A stretch of 64,000 bases of DNA from Streptomyces sp. NBC_01294. Its GTDB lineage: Bacteria; Actinomycetota; Actinomycetes; Streptomycetales; Streptomycetaceae. Under the pieces are notes generated by a model. The model saw nothing but the letters and a program-made list of their open reading frames with translations. It did not search any database and had not been told where the DNA came from. Below, piece after piece: positions 52,773 through 61,818 of the stretch. The first letter of the stretch is position 1. Each line of letters starts with the position of its first letter. The position numbers were made by a program, and so were the translations under genes. The stretch spans positions 124,001-188,000 of the forward strand of contig NZ_CP108424.1 of assembly GCF_035917235.1 (NCBI RefSeq). Reading direction: 5' to 3'.

Positions 52773-54309
52773 TCAGCCGCGGCCGGTCCTCAGCGGCAGT
52801 ACGGGTAAGGGGTGGTTCTGCCAGATAAGGCGGGAGGTCTCCTCCGGATAGGCGGTGACGGCCGGCTGGGTGTCGACGAGCTGTACGAGACGTCGTTCGC
52901 TGTCGTACGCGGGCCAGCCGGCGTCGCCGTGAGTGGCGAACGCCGTCCATGCGCCGCGCATTGAAGCGGACAGGGCCTCGGCCTCCGGGGAGGGCGCCTC
53001 ACCGATCAGCAGGGCGGGCTGGCCGCGGTCGAGGTTGCCGAAGACGAGCGGTACGTCGAGGCCGTGGCAGGCGCCGAGTACGCCGCCCATGCCCGGAGCC
53101 GGCCAGGTCAGCTCGTAGAGGTGGGCGCGGCCGCCGGCGGCGGTCTGGGCCTGGGCGAGGTGGAGGCTCGGCATGCGGAACAGCCAGTCGGAGTGGACCA
53201 GCTCGTACAGCTCGTCCGGGCCCGCGGCCGGATAGCCGTCGCGGTATCGGAGTGCGCCGTCCTGGCCGCCGGGGGCGAAGAGGCGCAGGGCGGTCGCCGC
53301 CTGCTCCGGAGTCACCTGGCCGAGCAGGCCGTCGAGCGCGGTGAGCAGCCGCTGTTCGTCCCGGGTGTGGCCGGCGAGGAGTTCGACGTCCCGGCCGGCG
53401 CCGTCGGCCAGGGCCTGCCACGGCGTGACCGGCAGGACGCCTCCGTCGACGACCGGCGAGAACAGGATCGACCGGTGCGCGGCCTGACCCCAGCGATCCG
53501 CCCACTGGGTTATTTTGGCGCCGACCGCATCGTCGGCGGCCGACAGCCGGGCCGGTTCCACCGTGCACAGGTCGGCGACCGTAGGTTGCAGCCCCAGCTC
53601 GGCGGCGCACGCGGCGGCGATGTCGGCGGCGAGCTCCGGCGACCTGCACGCTCTGTGCGACGGCCCTGCCGAAGAGCCCGGCCGCGCGCGGCATGGCCAG
53701 CAGAGCGGTGACCGACCCACCACCCGCCGACTGGCCGAAGACCGTGACGCGGTCCGGGTCACCGCCGAAGGCCCGGATGTTGTCCCGCACCCACTCCAAG
53801 GCGGCGACCTGGTCGAGCAGTCCCCGGTTGGCGGGTGCCCCTTCGATCTGCCCGAAACCTTCGAGGCCCACCCGGTAGTTGAACGTCACCACGACGACGC
53901 CGTCACGGGCCAGGCGGCCGCCGTCGTACTCGGGAAGACCGGACATGCCGATCGTGTACGCGCTGCCCTGGATCCACACCATCACCGGCAGCCCCGCGTC
54001 CGGGCCGGGCGCGGGCGACCAGACGTTGACCGTCAGCCAGTCGTCGCCCGCCGCATCCAGCGCCAGCGCGTCCATCCCGAAATGGCCCCCCTGAGAGGGC
54101 GGCGGTCCGTACGCCATAGCCGCGCGCACCCCGTCCCACCCCCGTACCGGCCGCGGCGCGGCGAAACGCAGCGCACCGACCGGCGGCTCGGCGAACGGGA
54201 TGCCACTGAAGACCGCAACACCCGCCTCCCGGCAGCCACGCACCACCCCGGCCACCACGCGGACCTCGGGGTCGGAGCCGGACAGCTCGGACGCAACAAC
54301 CGTCATCAC
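52773..54309 (-). pseudogene. Type B carboxylesterase interrupted by one frameshift
   Basis: The first frame (from 54309) encodes FSGIPFAEPPVGALRFAAPR, VMVWIQGSAYTIG and the nucleophile GQSAGGGS up to about 53650. The second frame continues SPELAADIAAACAAELGLQP and includes GHTRDEQRLL (acid) and ACHGLDVPLVFGN (His) to 52773. Together they make a full-length roughly 510-residue esterase, so a single 1-base indel separates the halves. Either a recent mutation or a sequencing error. It hydrolyses carboxylic esters if intact. A 140-bp piece of its 3' part recurs at 55944. Confidence 0.75.
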
Positions 54310-55224
54310 GGCATCCCCTCGACGGATGGAGCGGGCTCACGGCGGCCCCGGCCCCTGCGGATGATCCGCCGCATCTCGACGCCGCGCCAGCCATTTATGA
54401 ACCTTCTACGGTGCGGGCGTTCGGATACGCCGATCATGCTGAAGCCGATATCGCGTGGCAGGACCTGGGCGCCAGAGCCTGTTCACCGCAGGGTCACAGC
54501 CTCTCGGGACGCCTGGCAGCAACTACCACCGTTCTCACGAGGGGGCGACGACAGCGACAGAGCGCACGTCGCGCCGCGCACGGGGGGAGGTACCGAGCGC
54601 CCGTCTCACCCCTCGTACAACAAGTGGCACGTTTTAACAGCTTGTTTAAGCTGGCCGGCGCTCACCTTCCCTGCTTTCAGGAGTGCACGCGTGTCCACGC
54701 CCGCGCAGCCCGGTAACGGCTACCCCCAGCCCTACCGCTATGGGAAACGTCGACATCCCCCTGGGCGGCCGACTCCCCCGCCTCGCTTGCCCATTGTTAC
54801 CTTCACGCCACCCCTCCCAGGCCGGGCTGCGCACACCGCCGCGCTCTACCGGCTGCGCCGACGGCCGCATAGGCTGCGCGCGGATCGCGACACGTTTTGT
54901 CAGAACGGAACTCAGCACCGCAGGCCCATTACCAACTGAGGCGCGAGAAGCCCAACCTGCGTCTCGCCGCCGGACCTGCTCGACGTGGCCGAGACCGTCC
55001 GCTTCAACGGCTTTGCCCTCACCACCCGAGGGCCAGGAGCGACCGCGAGTGCCACCCTGACGCTCCGGAGGAGACCGAGGATGCCAGCCCCAACACCCGC
55101 TCGCGGTGCGCCTGACCGGCGGCACGCTGCAGGGGCCGATCAGCCTCCGTGACGCCGACGGCAGCCACGTCCACAGCACCCAACGCAGAGCCCAACCGCC
55201 CCGTACCGAGGAAGAGTGACCGCC
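54310..55224. other. Gene-poor spacer of about 0.9 kb
   Basis: No convincing gene on either strand. It holds a CAGCTT/AAGCTG inverted repeat with a GTTT loop (54638-54653), an AT-richer patch around it that could be a promoter, and scrambled codons elsewhere. It probably represents decayed sequence. Confidence 0.5.
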
Positions 55225-55875
55225 ATGAGAGTGAGCGCGAAGACCGCCGCAGCGACCGCCCTGATAGCCGCGACGTTGACCGCCTGCGGCAACAGCGCAG
55301 ACGGCGCCCGCGCGGGCGCGAGTCCGACCGCGTCCAGCTACACCGTGGACTGCACTGACCCGAGCCAGCCCCCCGAAAAGCGCTGGGGGTGCGCCGACCC
55401 CGTCACTCCCAGCGGGAAGCCCACCGCCCAGGCCCCGAAGCAGAACAAGAACCTTGCCATCGGCGAAACGTATGCGTTCTCGGGAGGCCAGAAGGTCACC
55501 ATCGCGTCCGTGCAGCCCCACACCCGGAAGTGGATCGACACCTACACCAGGGACTGGGAGGTCAAGCCCGACCGCGACAACGTCTTTCGCGTCACCGTTT
55601 CCATCGACAACCAGTCGGGCGCCCCGTTCGAGCTGAACGGCTCGTTCACGGCCGTGGACGGCGCGACCGTCGGCGGAAAGGCCGAAAGCCTTATGCCCAA
55701 CGACCCCGATTTTCGCGAGGTCGAAGGGACGATCGCCGCTGGGCGAAGCGCTCAGTTCCACGCCGACTTCCACATGCGCAAGGAGCTGGGCAACGAGGTG
55801 CTGATCCGGTTCGACTGGCTGGGCGGCGACGTGACCGAGGCTCCGGTGTGGGCAATCACGATTCCCGCGTCCTGA
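55225..55875 (+). CDS. Secreted lipoprotein of unknown function
   Basis: 216 residues from the ATG at 55225 with GAGGAAGAG upstream; ATG 55216 is also possible. The N-terminus has a lipobox, LTACGNS (Cys near residue 22). Mature part: Cys in VDCTDPSQPPEKRWGCADP, then an immunoglobulin-like beta domain (QKVTIASVQPHTRKW, FRVTVSIDNQSGAPFELNG) resembling the DUF4352 type. It is anchored outside the membrane. No operon partner on the same strand. Confidence 0.72.
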   Translation: MRVSAKTAAATALIAATLTACGNSADGARAGASPTASSYTVDCTDPSQPPEKRWGCADPVTPSGKPTAQAPKQNKNLAIGETYAFSGGQKVTIASVQPHTRKWIDTYTRDWEVKPDRDNVFRVTVSIDNQSGAPFELNGSFTAVDGATVGGKAESLMPNDPDFREVEGTIAAGRSAQFHADFHMRKELGNEVLIRFDWLGGDVTEAPVWAITIPAS

Positions 55876-55943
55876 CCGAACCCACCGTCGCCGTGCGGAC
55901 TCCGTGGCACGGACTCCACGGCTGACCGCCGTGGAGACGGACA

Positions 55944-56085
55944 CGGCGGGCTGGCCGCGGTCGAGGCTGCCGAAGACGAGCGGTACGTCGAGGCCTTGGC
56001 AGGCGCCGAGGACGCTGCCCATGCCCGGGGCGGGCCAGGTCAGCTCGTAGACGTGGGCGCGGCCGACGGCGGCGGTCATCCTGGC
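55944..56085 (-). pseudogene. Displaced fragment of the carboxylesterase gene
   Basis: Encodes AAVGRAHVYELTWPAPGMGS, then GACQGLDVPLVFG and DRGQPA, closely matching the esterase at about 53012-53145 with scattered differences, and nothing else of that gene. Same strand, so the pair is a direct repeat of about 140 bp. Confidence 0.8.
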
Positions 56086-56445
56086 CATGGTCGGCCCTCC
56101 CGGGTGGCGGCGATTCGGTGCACCCGCACCCTGCGTGGACGCCCCGCTTTGCGTCGCGGAGCTCCCGTACCTGCGGAGGACAGGGCACCTACGCAGCCGA
56201 TTGCGAATATTCGTTCGAGACTTACCCCCCGTCGGCCCGGCATTTCTCCAACAATTCTTGGAGGGAATCCCCTCGGCTCCTTAAGGTTTGGAATAGGAAG
56301 CCCGAATGGGGTAGCGTGATGTGAGTAATCGCTGAGCAACTCTCTGCGACGAGGTGTTCGGTGCTTCTCCGAGAGAACGTCGCGCCATACGGGCGCGGCG
56401 TTCTGCCGGTGAGCGCCGGCGTCCCTCCACAGAGAGGAGGCCCGC

Positions 56446-56637
56446 ATGGGTCTCAGCAGCGAAGACGGCCAGCAGAAGGAACGGCGGCTCGACCGCGTGC
56501 GCAGGGTGATTCGCGACAAGGCCACGAAGGCTTGTCGGGACCTGCGCAAGGCGGCTCGATACGTTCCGCCGCTGGTCACCCTTGCCGCGGAAGGCCTGGC
56601 CGTGATCCACGGGGTCCAGGTGATCACCGGCAAGTAG
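56446..56637 (+). CDS. Small cationic protein
   Basis: 63 residues with AGGAGG seven bases before the ATG and a strong terminator right after the stop. The first 40 residues are highly charged (KERRLDRVRRVIRDKATKA), the last 20 hydrophobic (VPPLVTLAAEGLAVIHGVQV). Well-framed expression signals make it a real gene. It could be an amphipathic or membrane-associated peptide. I do not recognise it. Confidence 0.65.
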   Translation: MGLSSEDGQQKERRLDRVRRVIRDKATKACRDLRKAARYVPPLVTLAAEGLAVIHGVQVITGK

Positions 56638-56670
56638 CCGGTCCGGACGTCGCATATACGTCCGGACCGG
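56638..56670 (+). terminator. Terminator after the small cationic protein gene
   Basis: Perfect 13-bp arms CCGGTCCGGACGT and ACGTCCGGACCGG with a 7-base loop, starting at the stop codon. Confidence 0.85.
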
Positions 56671-56754
56671 CCGCACGAGAGACCGGCCCGCCCGTGTTAC
56701 GAGCATGGGCGGGCCGCTGTCTTTCGTACCAGCGAACACGTTTCAGCGATGTCC

Positions 56755-56905
56755 GCAGGTTCGTAGCGTACCGCAAAATCACGTTTCCCAGATTTTAAAA
56801 TCGCCAGGACGGTATTTTTCGACGTTTCGCGGCTCTCCGAAAAACGTGAACTTCCCCCGTTTCGTTATTTTCGGCGGAACGGAGATTATTTAAAATCCTC
56901 GTTCT
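56755..56905. other. AT-rich non-coding island
   Basis: About 150 bp far lower in GC than the rest, with a perfect GATTTTAAAATC palindrome, a second TTTAAAAT block and repeated CGTTTC/CCGAAAAACG motifs. No gene. It lies between the small protein terminator and a convergent gene, at the left border of the second integrative element. It could be a junction, promoter or binding region. Confidence 0.5.
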
Positions 56906-56967
56906 GGTCGAAAGTTCCGAACCGCAGGAAGCTCGTTTCCGCGTAACGGTGCATCTTCCGTTCGGCC

Positions 56968-57675
56968 CTACCCGGCAGCAGTGTCCGCCGTGCTCGCGCC
57001 GGCCGGGTTCTCGTCCTCCCACATGCCGGTGATGAGCGCGGGGTCGGGCGTGAGGAGATCTGCGGCCGCGGACTGTCCGCGCACGCGCAGGGCTGCACCG
57101 AGTTCGACGGAGTGCAGCGCACAGGCCGCGTCCACGAACTGGTCGACCAGGTGCTCGGGAACGCTGGCCTCGCGGGCCAGCGCGGCCAGCCGTGCGGCGG
57201 TGCGGGAAGTGGTGGGCGGGATGGGCTGCGCTGCCCCGGGCGTCTCGGTCTGGGCGAACGCGGCCCCGAACACGCCGATGAGGCGAGTGTCCATGTGGTA
57301 CGCGGTGGTCTTGCTCCACCCGTTGGGCCCGGGCCCGGTGGGCGTGAGCACAGCCGCGTACTCTGCTGGCCACCATCCGCCCTTGACCGCGGCGTTGACC
57401 TGCTTGGTGATGCTGCCGGCCGCGGCGTTGAGCTCGCGGCCCGCTCCCCTGGTCGCGCGGAAGACGGCGCAGTCGGCACGGCCGCGGGAGTCGGCGGCCA
57501 GCCGCAGCAGGTAGGCCCCGTCGAGCGAGACCTTGGTGAGCAGGCGGTGGACGGCGTGCACCGGTACGGGATGCGCCGGCTCGGTGGCGGCGAAGGTGAG
57601 GCCGGGCTCGGCCAGGAAGCGGTCGAGCCAGTCCGGCGAGGCGCCGTTCACGGTGAGGTGCAGATGGAGAGTCAC
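56968..57675 (-). CDS. Hypothetical protein divergent from the HEPN gene
   Basis: 235 residues from a GTG at 57675 with GAGAGGG upstream; the frame is open to 57747. The N-terminus is HLHLTVNGASPDWLDRFL, the middle is rich in Ala/Arg, and GGWWPAEYAAVLTPTGPGP stands out. It resembles no family I know. It shares a promoter region with the HEPN-motif gene, with a perfect palindrome between them, so the two may be co-regulated. Confidence 0.6.
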   Translation of the reverse strand: MTLHLHLTVNGASPDWLDRFLAEPGLTFAATEPAHPVPVHAVHRLLTKVSLDGAYLLRLAADSRGRADCAVFRATRGAGRELNAAAGSITKQVNAAVKGGWWPAEYAAVLTPTGPGPNGWSKTTAYHMDTRLIGVFGAAFAQTETPGAAQPIPPTTSRTAARLAALAREASVPEHLVDQFVDAACALHSVELGAALRVRGQSAAADLLTPDPALITGMWEDENPAGASTADTAAG

Positions 57676-57769
57676 GGCAGGAACCCTCTCAGAAAACGTA
57701 GCTGGATGTAGCCGATTGTAGCGAAACGCAGGGTGGGTGCGCCCCAACGCAGTTGCTAAGGGTCTCCTT

Positions 57770-57797
57770 ACCTCCTATTCGCCGTAGAATAGGAGGT
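57770..57797. promoter_or_regulatory. Perfect 28-bp palindrome in a divergent promoter region
   Basis: ACCTCCTATTC, GCCGTA, GAATAGGAGGT: 11-bp perfect arms and a 6-base centre, 46 bp before the HEPN-type gene start and 95 bp before the divergent gene. It looks like an operator. As RNA it would bury an AGGAGG, but no well-spaced start uses it. Confidence 0.75.
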
Positions 57798-57842
57798 AGT
57801 GAGGGAGCGTCACGAGACGCCGGGGGAAAGAGGGTTGAGACC

Positions 57843-58853
57843 TTGACCGTTAGCGAACCGAACGAAGAGCGTCCCGGCGACGACGAGCCGAAGCGCCCGC
57901 CCTCCGCCCACGAGGTCGACTTCCCGCCGGTGGAAAACGGCGTCGACTACCTCCTCAGCGTCGTCGAGCACCTCACCGCGGAGAAGCCGCCCGGCCCGCG
58001 GCACCTGAAGTACGCCGTGCTCCACCTCCAGGCCGCCACCGAAGTCCTCCTCAAGGCCCGCCTCCAGCGCGAACACTGGAGCCTGGTCTTCGCCAAGCCG
58101 GAGACCGCCACCCGCAAGAACTTCGAATCCGGCACGTTCGACAGCTGCACCACCGAAGGCACCATCGCCCGCCTGCAGGGCATCGCGGGCGTCGTCATAG
58201 ACGACAAGACGGTCGGGTACGTGAAGGACCTGATCAAGTCCCGCAACGCCCTGCAGCACTACGGCCTCACCTACAGCGCCCGATCAGTCGAATCCCACGC
58301 GGTCAAGGTCCTCGACTTCCTGCTGGCCTTCGTCCACACCGAGCTGCTGCCCAAGCTGTCGCCCGACGAAGTGAGGAAGGTGGCCGGCACGCTGGAGACG
58401 GTCGGCGAAGACGTCCGCACCATCCAGGCCTTCATCAAGCGCCGGCTCAACCGCCTCAGGGGAGAGCTGAAAGGAGTACAGGACAAGACGGTGGAATGCC
58501 CCTCCTGCAACCAGTGGGCGATGGTCGTCGGCGGCCAAGAGGGCGAGCCGACCTGCCACTTCTGCCACCAGGACTGGGGGCCCCGCGGAGCCAACGGGGC
58601 AGCCGACCTGTACCAGTGGGAGCGAACCGAAGACAGCACCGTGATCGAGCCGTGCCCGACGTGTGGCGTCAAGGCGCTCCTCGTTGACTGCGTACAGGTC
58701 GCCGCCGACCCCCTGACACGCTGTTCCCTCTGCTTCAGCTGCGGCACCAGGCACGACGATCTTCCAGCGTGCAACGCCTGCGAGAGGGTCTACGTGCCGG
58801 ACAAGGACACCATGGGCCTCTGCGGGGAGTGTGAATACCTCGCCACGAGGTGA
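57843..58853 (+). CDS. HEPN-motif protein with C-terminal zinc ribbons
   Basis: 336 residues from a TTG at 57843 (AGAGGG eight bases upstream). The all-alpha N-terminal half contains LKYAVLHLQAATEVLLKARL and a HEPN RNase motif SRNALQHYG (Arg134, Asn135, His139). The C-terminal half has three CxxC zinc-ribbon pairs: CPSC/CHFC, CPTC/CSLCFSC, CNAC/CGEC. HEPN RNases cut RNA in toxin-antitoxin and defence systems; zinc ribbons could bind nucleic acid. It sits in an integrase-bearing element. I infer a defence or toxin role; no antitoxin partner is evident, unless it is the divergent gene. Confidence 0.7.
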   Translation: MTVSEPNEERPGDDEPKRPPSAHEVDFPPVENGVDYLLSVVEHLTAEKPPGPRHLKYAVLHLQAATEVLLKARLQREHWSLVFAKPETATRKNFESGTFDSCTTEGTIARLQGIAGVVIDDKTVGYVKDLIKSRNALQHYGLTYSARSVESHAVKVLDFLLAFVHTELLPKLSPDEVRKVAGTLETVGEDVRTIQAFIKRRLNRLRGELKGVQDKTVECPSCNQWAMVVGGQEGEPTCHFCHQDWGPRGANGAADLYQWERTEDSTVIEPCPTCGVKALLVDCVQVAADPLTRCSLCFSCGTRHDDLPACNACERVYVPDKDTMGLCGECEYLATR

Positions 58854-58928
58854 GGTCAGTTCGCATCGCGCGCAGCCGTACCGAGGCCCATCCGTAACCC
58901 GCCCCGCACCGACGAAGAGGTACCTCCA

Positions 58929-59276
58929 GTGAGCAGCAGCACCGTCGCGGAGAACCAGCTGTACCGCGACCTCGCCCCCGACATGAAGTCGCGGGACCGG
59001 CGCCTGCGCGTAACCGCGGTCCGCGACGGACGCGCCGACCTCGTCGTCGAACACGACCTCGGCGGTCAGGCCGGCCGGAAGACCCACGCGAGCGCGGCCC
59101 GGCTGCGGTCCGCGGCCTTCGAGCTGATCGAAGACCCGGCCGACGCTGACCCGCAGTACCTGGCCATGCTTGCCGCCGTCGCCGAGGTCCACCGGCCCGG
59201 CGCCACCCCGCCGGACTACGCGCGGGCCGCCCTGCGGGTACTGCGCGCCCTCGCGCTGGCAGGGGAAGTCCGGTGA
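58929..59276 (+). CDS. Small hypothetical protein of the integrative element
   Basis: 115 residues from a GTG with GAAGAGG upstream. Reads DLAPDMKSRDRRLRVTAVRD and DPQYLAMLAAVAEVHRPG. Mixed alpha/beta, no known motif. Same orientation as the next gene and the integrase, 75 bp after the HEPN gene; probably one transcription unit. Confidence 0.6.
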   Translation: MSSSTVAENQLYRDLAPDMKSRDRRLRVTAVRDGRADLVVEHDLGGQAGRKTHASAARLRSAAFELIEDPADADPQYLAMLAAVAEVHRPGATPPDYARAALRVLRALALAGEVR

Positions 59277-59324
59277 GCGGGGCGGGTAGAGAGACCGGCC
59301 CGGCGGAGGCCCGGACGGAGAACC

Positions 59325-59570
59325 ATGTCTGACCGTGTCGTGCACCAGGTTCGGGTCTCGGGGAGCAGCGACCTGCCCCCGGAGGGGATTGCTGCGCTGC
59401 ACCGAGCCGCCCTGGAGCAGCTGATCGCGGGCGTGCACTGCAGCCTGACCAGCACGATCGGCGGCGTGACGATCCAAGTGGAGCAGGGGCCCTTCGCCGA
59501 GTACACCGCGCGCGCCGAGGCGACGTGCGGCGACCCCCTGTGCGTCGAGCTGGTGGCGGGTACCCGGTGA
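59325..59570 (+). CDS. Small hypothetical protein overlapping the integrase start
   Basis: 81 residues from the ATG at 59325 with GGAGAA upstream: HRAALEQLIAGVHCSLTSTI and GGVTIQVEQGPFAEYTARAE. Its stop overlaps the integrase GTG (GTGA), so the two are coupled. Possibly an excisionase-like or regulatory protein, but there is no helix-turn-helix that I can see. Confidence 0.6.
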   Translation: MSDRVVHQVRVSGSSDLPPEGIAALHRAALEQLIAGVHCSLTSTIGGVTIQVEQGPFAEYTARAEATCGDPLCVELVAGTR

Positions 59571-60841
59571 CCGCGAACACAGCGACCGAAGCGACTGAGC
59601 TGAAGGTCTTCGCCGCCGAACTCGTCGACGACGCGGCCGTGATGCCCACACGTGCGGAGGCCACCGAGGCGCCGCGGTACCTCATCACCCGGCACACCGT
59701 GCTCGGCCCCGGTGAGCTCCCGCCCCTGGCCGGTGAGCAGCCGGCCCTCACCGAGATCGACTTCACCGTGCCGGCGGGCGTGAAGAGGCGGATCGAGGAA
59801 CGCGGGGCGCGCAACACCCGGGTCAACCGGGACTCCACCCGTACCCGCTTCGAGCAGTGGTGCGAGAGCCAGGGCCGCGTCGCCCAGCCGGCGACGACCA
59901 CGGCGAACGTCGCCGCGTACTTCGGCCACCTCATGGAGAAGGGCAAGGAAGACGGCTCCCGGTACAGCCCGGACACGCTCCTCGCCTACTGCGCCCGGAT
60001 CGTCTCCTGGTACAAAAAGGGCGACCGGCCCGACGGCTCCCTCATCCGCGAGATGATCGAGGACTACCGGCTCAACGAGTACATCCCGGCTGGCGGGGAG
60101 CGCGAGCAGTCCGCGGGCCTGACCTTGAAGTACCTGGTCAAGGTGCTGGCCGGGATCGACGAGTCCACCCGGATCGGGCGCCGCGACGCGGCCATGCTCG
60201 TGCTGCAATACGGCATGCTCTACCGCTCCATCGAGGTAACCAACCTTCTCGTCCGGCAGGTCCGGATCGACACCGACGGCGTGTGGGTGTGGACCGCGAT
60301 GTCCAAGACCCGCCGGAAGGGCAAGGGCCGGTGGCGGTTCATCCGCGACCGCGCCGACCTGCAGATCGTCGCCCGCGCACGGGCCTGGATCGCCGACCTC
60401 CGCGAACTGCGCGAGCCCACCGAGCACGACCAGAACCCAGCCAGCGGTGAACCGGCCTACCAGCCGACCAAGCCGCTTTTCCGGGCCCTGACCGTCCTGG
60501 GGAATCTCAAGCACCGCAAGAACGCAACGGTCCGCGGCCTCTTCCTCACCGGCCGGGCCGTCAACGAGATGGTGAAGGCGCGATCGGCCGCCGCCGGCGT
60601 CTCCTTCATCAACGGCCTCAAGGTCACCTCCCACAGTCTGCGGGCCGGCCCCAACACCGACATGGACGAGGCGAAGGTCCCCCTCGACGAGCGCAACACC
60701 GCCGGTGACTCGAGCTCCGGGTCCACCCTGTCCGACAACGACTACAACCGCCCCGACGGCAGCATCGACACCAGCAAGCACGACCCCCTGGACGCTGTGC
60801 CGCTCTACGGCCAGTTCCCAAACCTGGAAAACGATCGATAA
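59567..60841 (+). CDS. Tyrosine recombinase/integrase
   Basis: 424 residues from a GTG at 59567. SAM-like core-binding domain (RDSTRTRFEQWCESQG, ATTTANVAAYFGHLMEKGK), then the catalytic domain: Arg in YGMLYRSIEVTNLLV, Lys near MSKTRRKGKGRW and HSLRAG (HxxR). The expected C-terminal Tyr is in SDNDYNRPDG. It should cut and join DNA at an attachment site. Placed at the end of the element, just before an orphan CRISPR repeat. Confidence 0.82.
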   Translation: MTANTATEATELKVFAAELVDDAAVMPTRAEATEAPRYLITRHTVLGPGELPPLAGEQPALTEIDFTVPAGVKRRIEERGARNTRVNRDSTRTRFEQWCESQGRVAQPATTTANVAAYFGHLMEKGKEDGSRYSPDTLLAYCARIVSWYKKGDRPDGSLIREMIEDYRLNEYIPAGGEREQSAGLTLKYLVKVLAGIDESTRIGRRDAAMLVLQYGMLYRSIEVTNLLVRQVRIDTDGVWVWTAMSKTRRKGKGRWRFIRDRADLQIVARARAWIADLRELREPTEHDQNPASGEPAYQPTKPLFRALTVLGNLKHRKNATVRGLFLTGRAVNEMVKARSAAAGVSFINGLKVTSHSLRAGPNTDMDEAKVPLDERNTAGDSSSGSTLSDNDYNRPDGSIDTSKHDPLDAVPLYGQFPNLENDR

Positions 60842-60849
60842 ACGAGCAG

Positions 60850-60939
60850 GTCAAAGGCATGTTCAGATCGGGGAGCAGGGGCTGGGCCTCACTGGCGGTG
60901 CCGGGGGCGGGGGGTCATCCCCGCGTGCGCGGGGAGCAG
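60850..60939 (-). CRISPR. Orphan type I-E CRISPR repeat with a degenerate second repeat
   Basis: Read on the minus strand, 60911-60939 begins CTGCTCCCCGCGCACGCGGG and is a 29-bp repeat like those at 42584. A 10-base match (CTGCTCCCCG) at 60869-60878 marks what would be the neighbouring repeat (60850-60878), leaving exactly 32 bp of spacer (60879-60910). No cas genes are near. Confidence 0.6.
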
Positions 60940-61099
60940 GCACACCAAGAGGCCCTGTCCTCCCGAAGCTGCCACGAAGTGACAAGTAGCTCTCTGTAGC
61001 AAATCCGGGGTGGGCTTGTCCGGGTTTTCGATCTTTCCGGATTCTTGAGGAGCCGCTCGGCGACGTTGGTCCGGTCACGAAGACCGGAGGGAGTGCGGA

Positions 61100-61250
61100 G
61101 TGCGGCAGGAGTGGGAGCCGGAGGACTTGATCGAGGTCTGGACGCTGTTTGGAGGAGGACCAGGAGCGGCTTCGGAGCAAGTCGGGGGCGGCGAACCGGC
61201 TGGGTTTCGCGCTGTTGCTGAAGTTCTTCGGCTTCCGAAGAACTGTCGAG
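61100..61250 (+). pseudogene. Tn3-family transposase N-terminal (DUF4158) fragment
   Basis: EWEPEDLIEVWTL, then a frameshift, then EEDQERLRSKSGAANRLGFA and LLLKFFGF. This is the start of the Tn3 transposase DUF4158 domain. The remainder of the gene is absent. The orientation is opposite to the C-terminal fragment at 39013. Confidence 0.75.
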
Positions 61251-61341
61251 GGACACGGAACGGACCGGGGCGCCCCAGACGTTGAGCAGGGCGGGGCCAC
61301 GCCGTGCGTACCCGACGAGCACCGAAGGGATGGGGGGACGG

Positions 61342-61719
61342 GTGCCGCAACAGAGCCGCTCCGCGCGCCTGGCCGCGTCCGCGCTGACCCTCGTCGTCAC
61401 CGTCCTCGCGCTGTTCGTCCCGGTGGCCGGGGCGCAGGGCATGCCCATGCCCGCCGACAGGCCGCTCGCCCACCACACGGTGGCGGGGCACGCCGGACAA
61501 GGGGCAGGACCGGACGACGTCCCGGCGCGGCATGTCGCGGTCACGCACCGACCTGACGCCCACATCCCGGGCCCGCAGCCTGCGGGCCCCGCGCGTACGG
61601 CCGTCGACACGGCCCCGAGCCGCGCCCTGGGCGGGCCCGACACGGGCCCCGCCACCGCACTCGCGCCGCCGCGCAGGCCGGCCGAGTCCGCCGCCCCGCG
61701 CGGCCCGCCCCACCGATGA
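61342..61719 (+). CDS. Small secreted protein upstream of secDF
   Basis: 125 residues from a GTG at 61342 (GGGGGACGG upstream; ATG 61330 is an option). Signal peptide ARLAASALTLVVTVLALFVP with an AGA-type cleavage site, then a His/Pro/Ala-rich tail with many His (HHTVAGHAG, RHVAVTHRPDAH). Same strand and 99 bp before the SecDF gene. No known family. The His-rich tail could bind metal. Confidence 0.55.
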   Translation: MPQQSRSARLAASALTLVVTVLALFVPVAGAQGMPMPADRPLAHHTVAGHAGQGAGPDDVPARHVAVTHRPDAHIPGPQPAGPARTAVDTAPSRALGGPDTGPATALAPPRRPAESAAPRGPPHR

Positions 61720-61818
61720 GCATGCAGACCGTCATCGACGCCTGACCCTTCTGACCCGGCGCACACCGCGCGGGGCCGGTCACGCGTCCCTCCGTCCTGC
61801 CCTCATCGTGGAGTACGC

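Noticed and set aside
54646..56088. A 480-codon minus-strand frame
   Set aside because: Only its first 50 codons resemble a protein (the displaced esterase fragment); the rest is opposite the lipoprotein gene and non-coding sequence.
42584..60939. The CRISPR repeats at 42.6 and 60.9 kb as direct attL/attR of one element
   Set aside because: They are in opposite orientation and differ in sequence, so simple excision between them is not possible. An inversion is considered instead.
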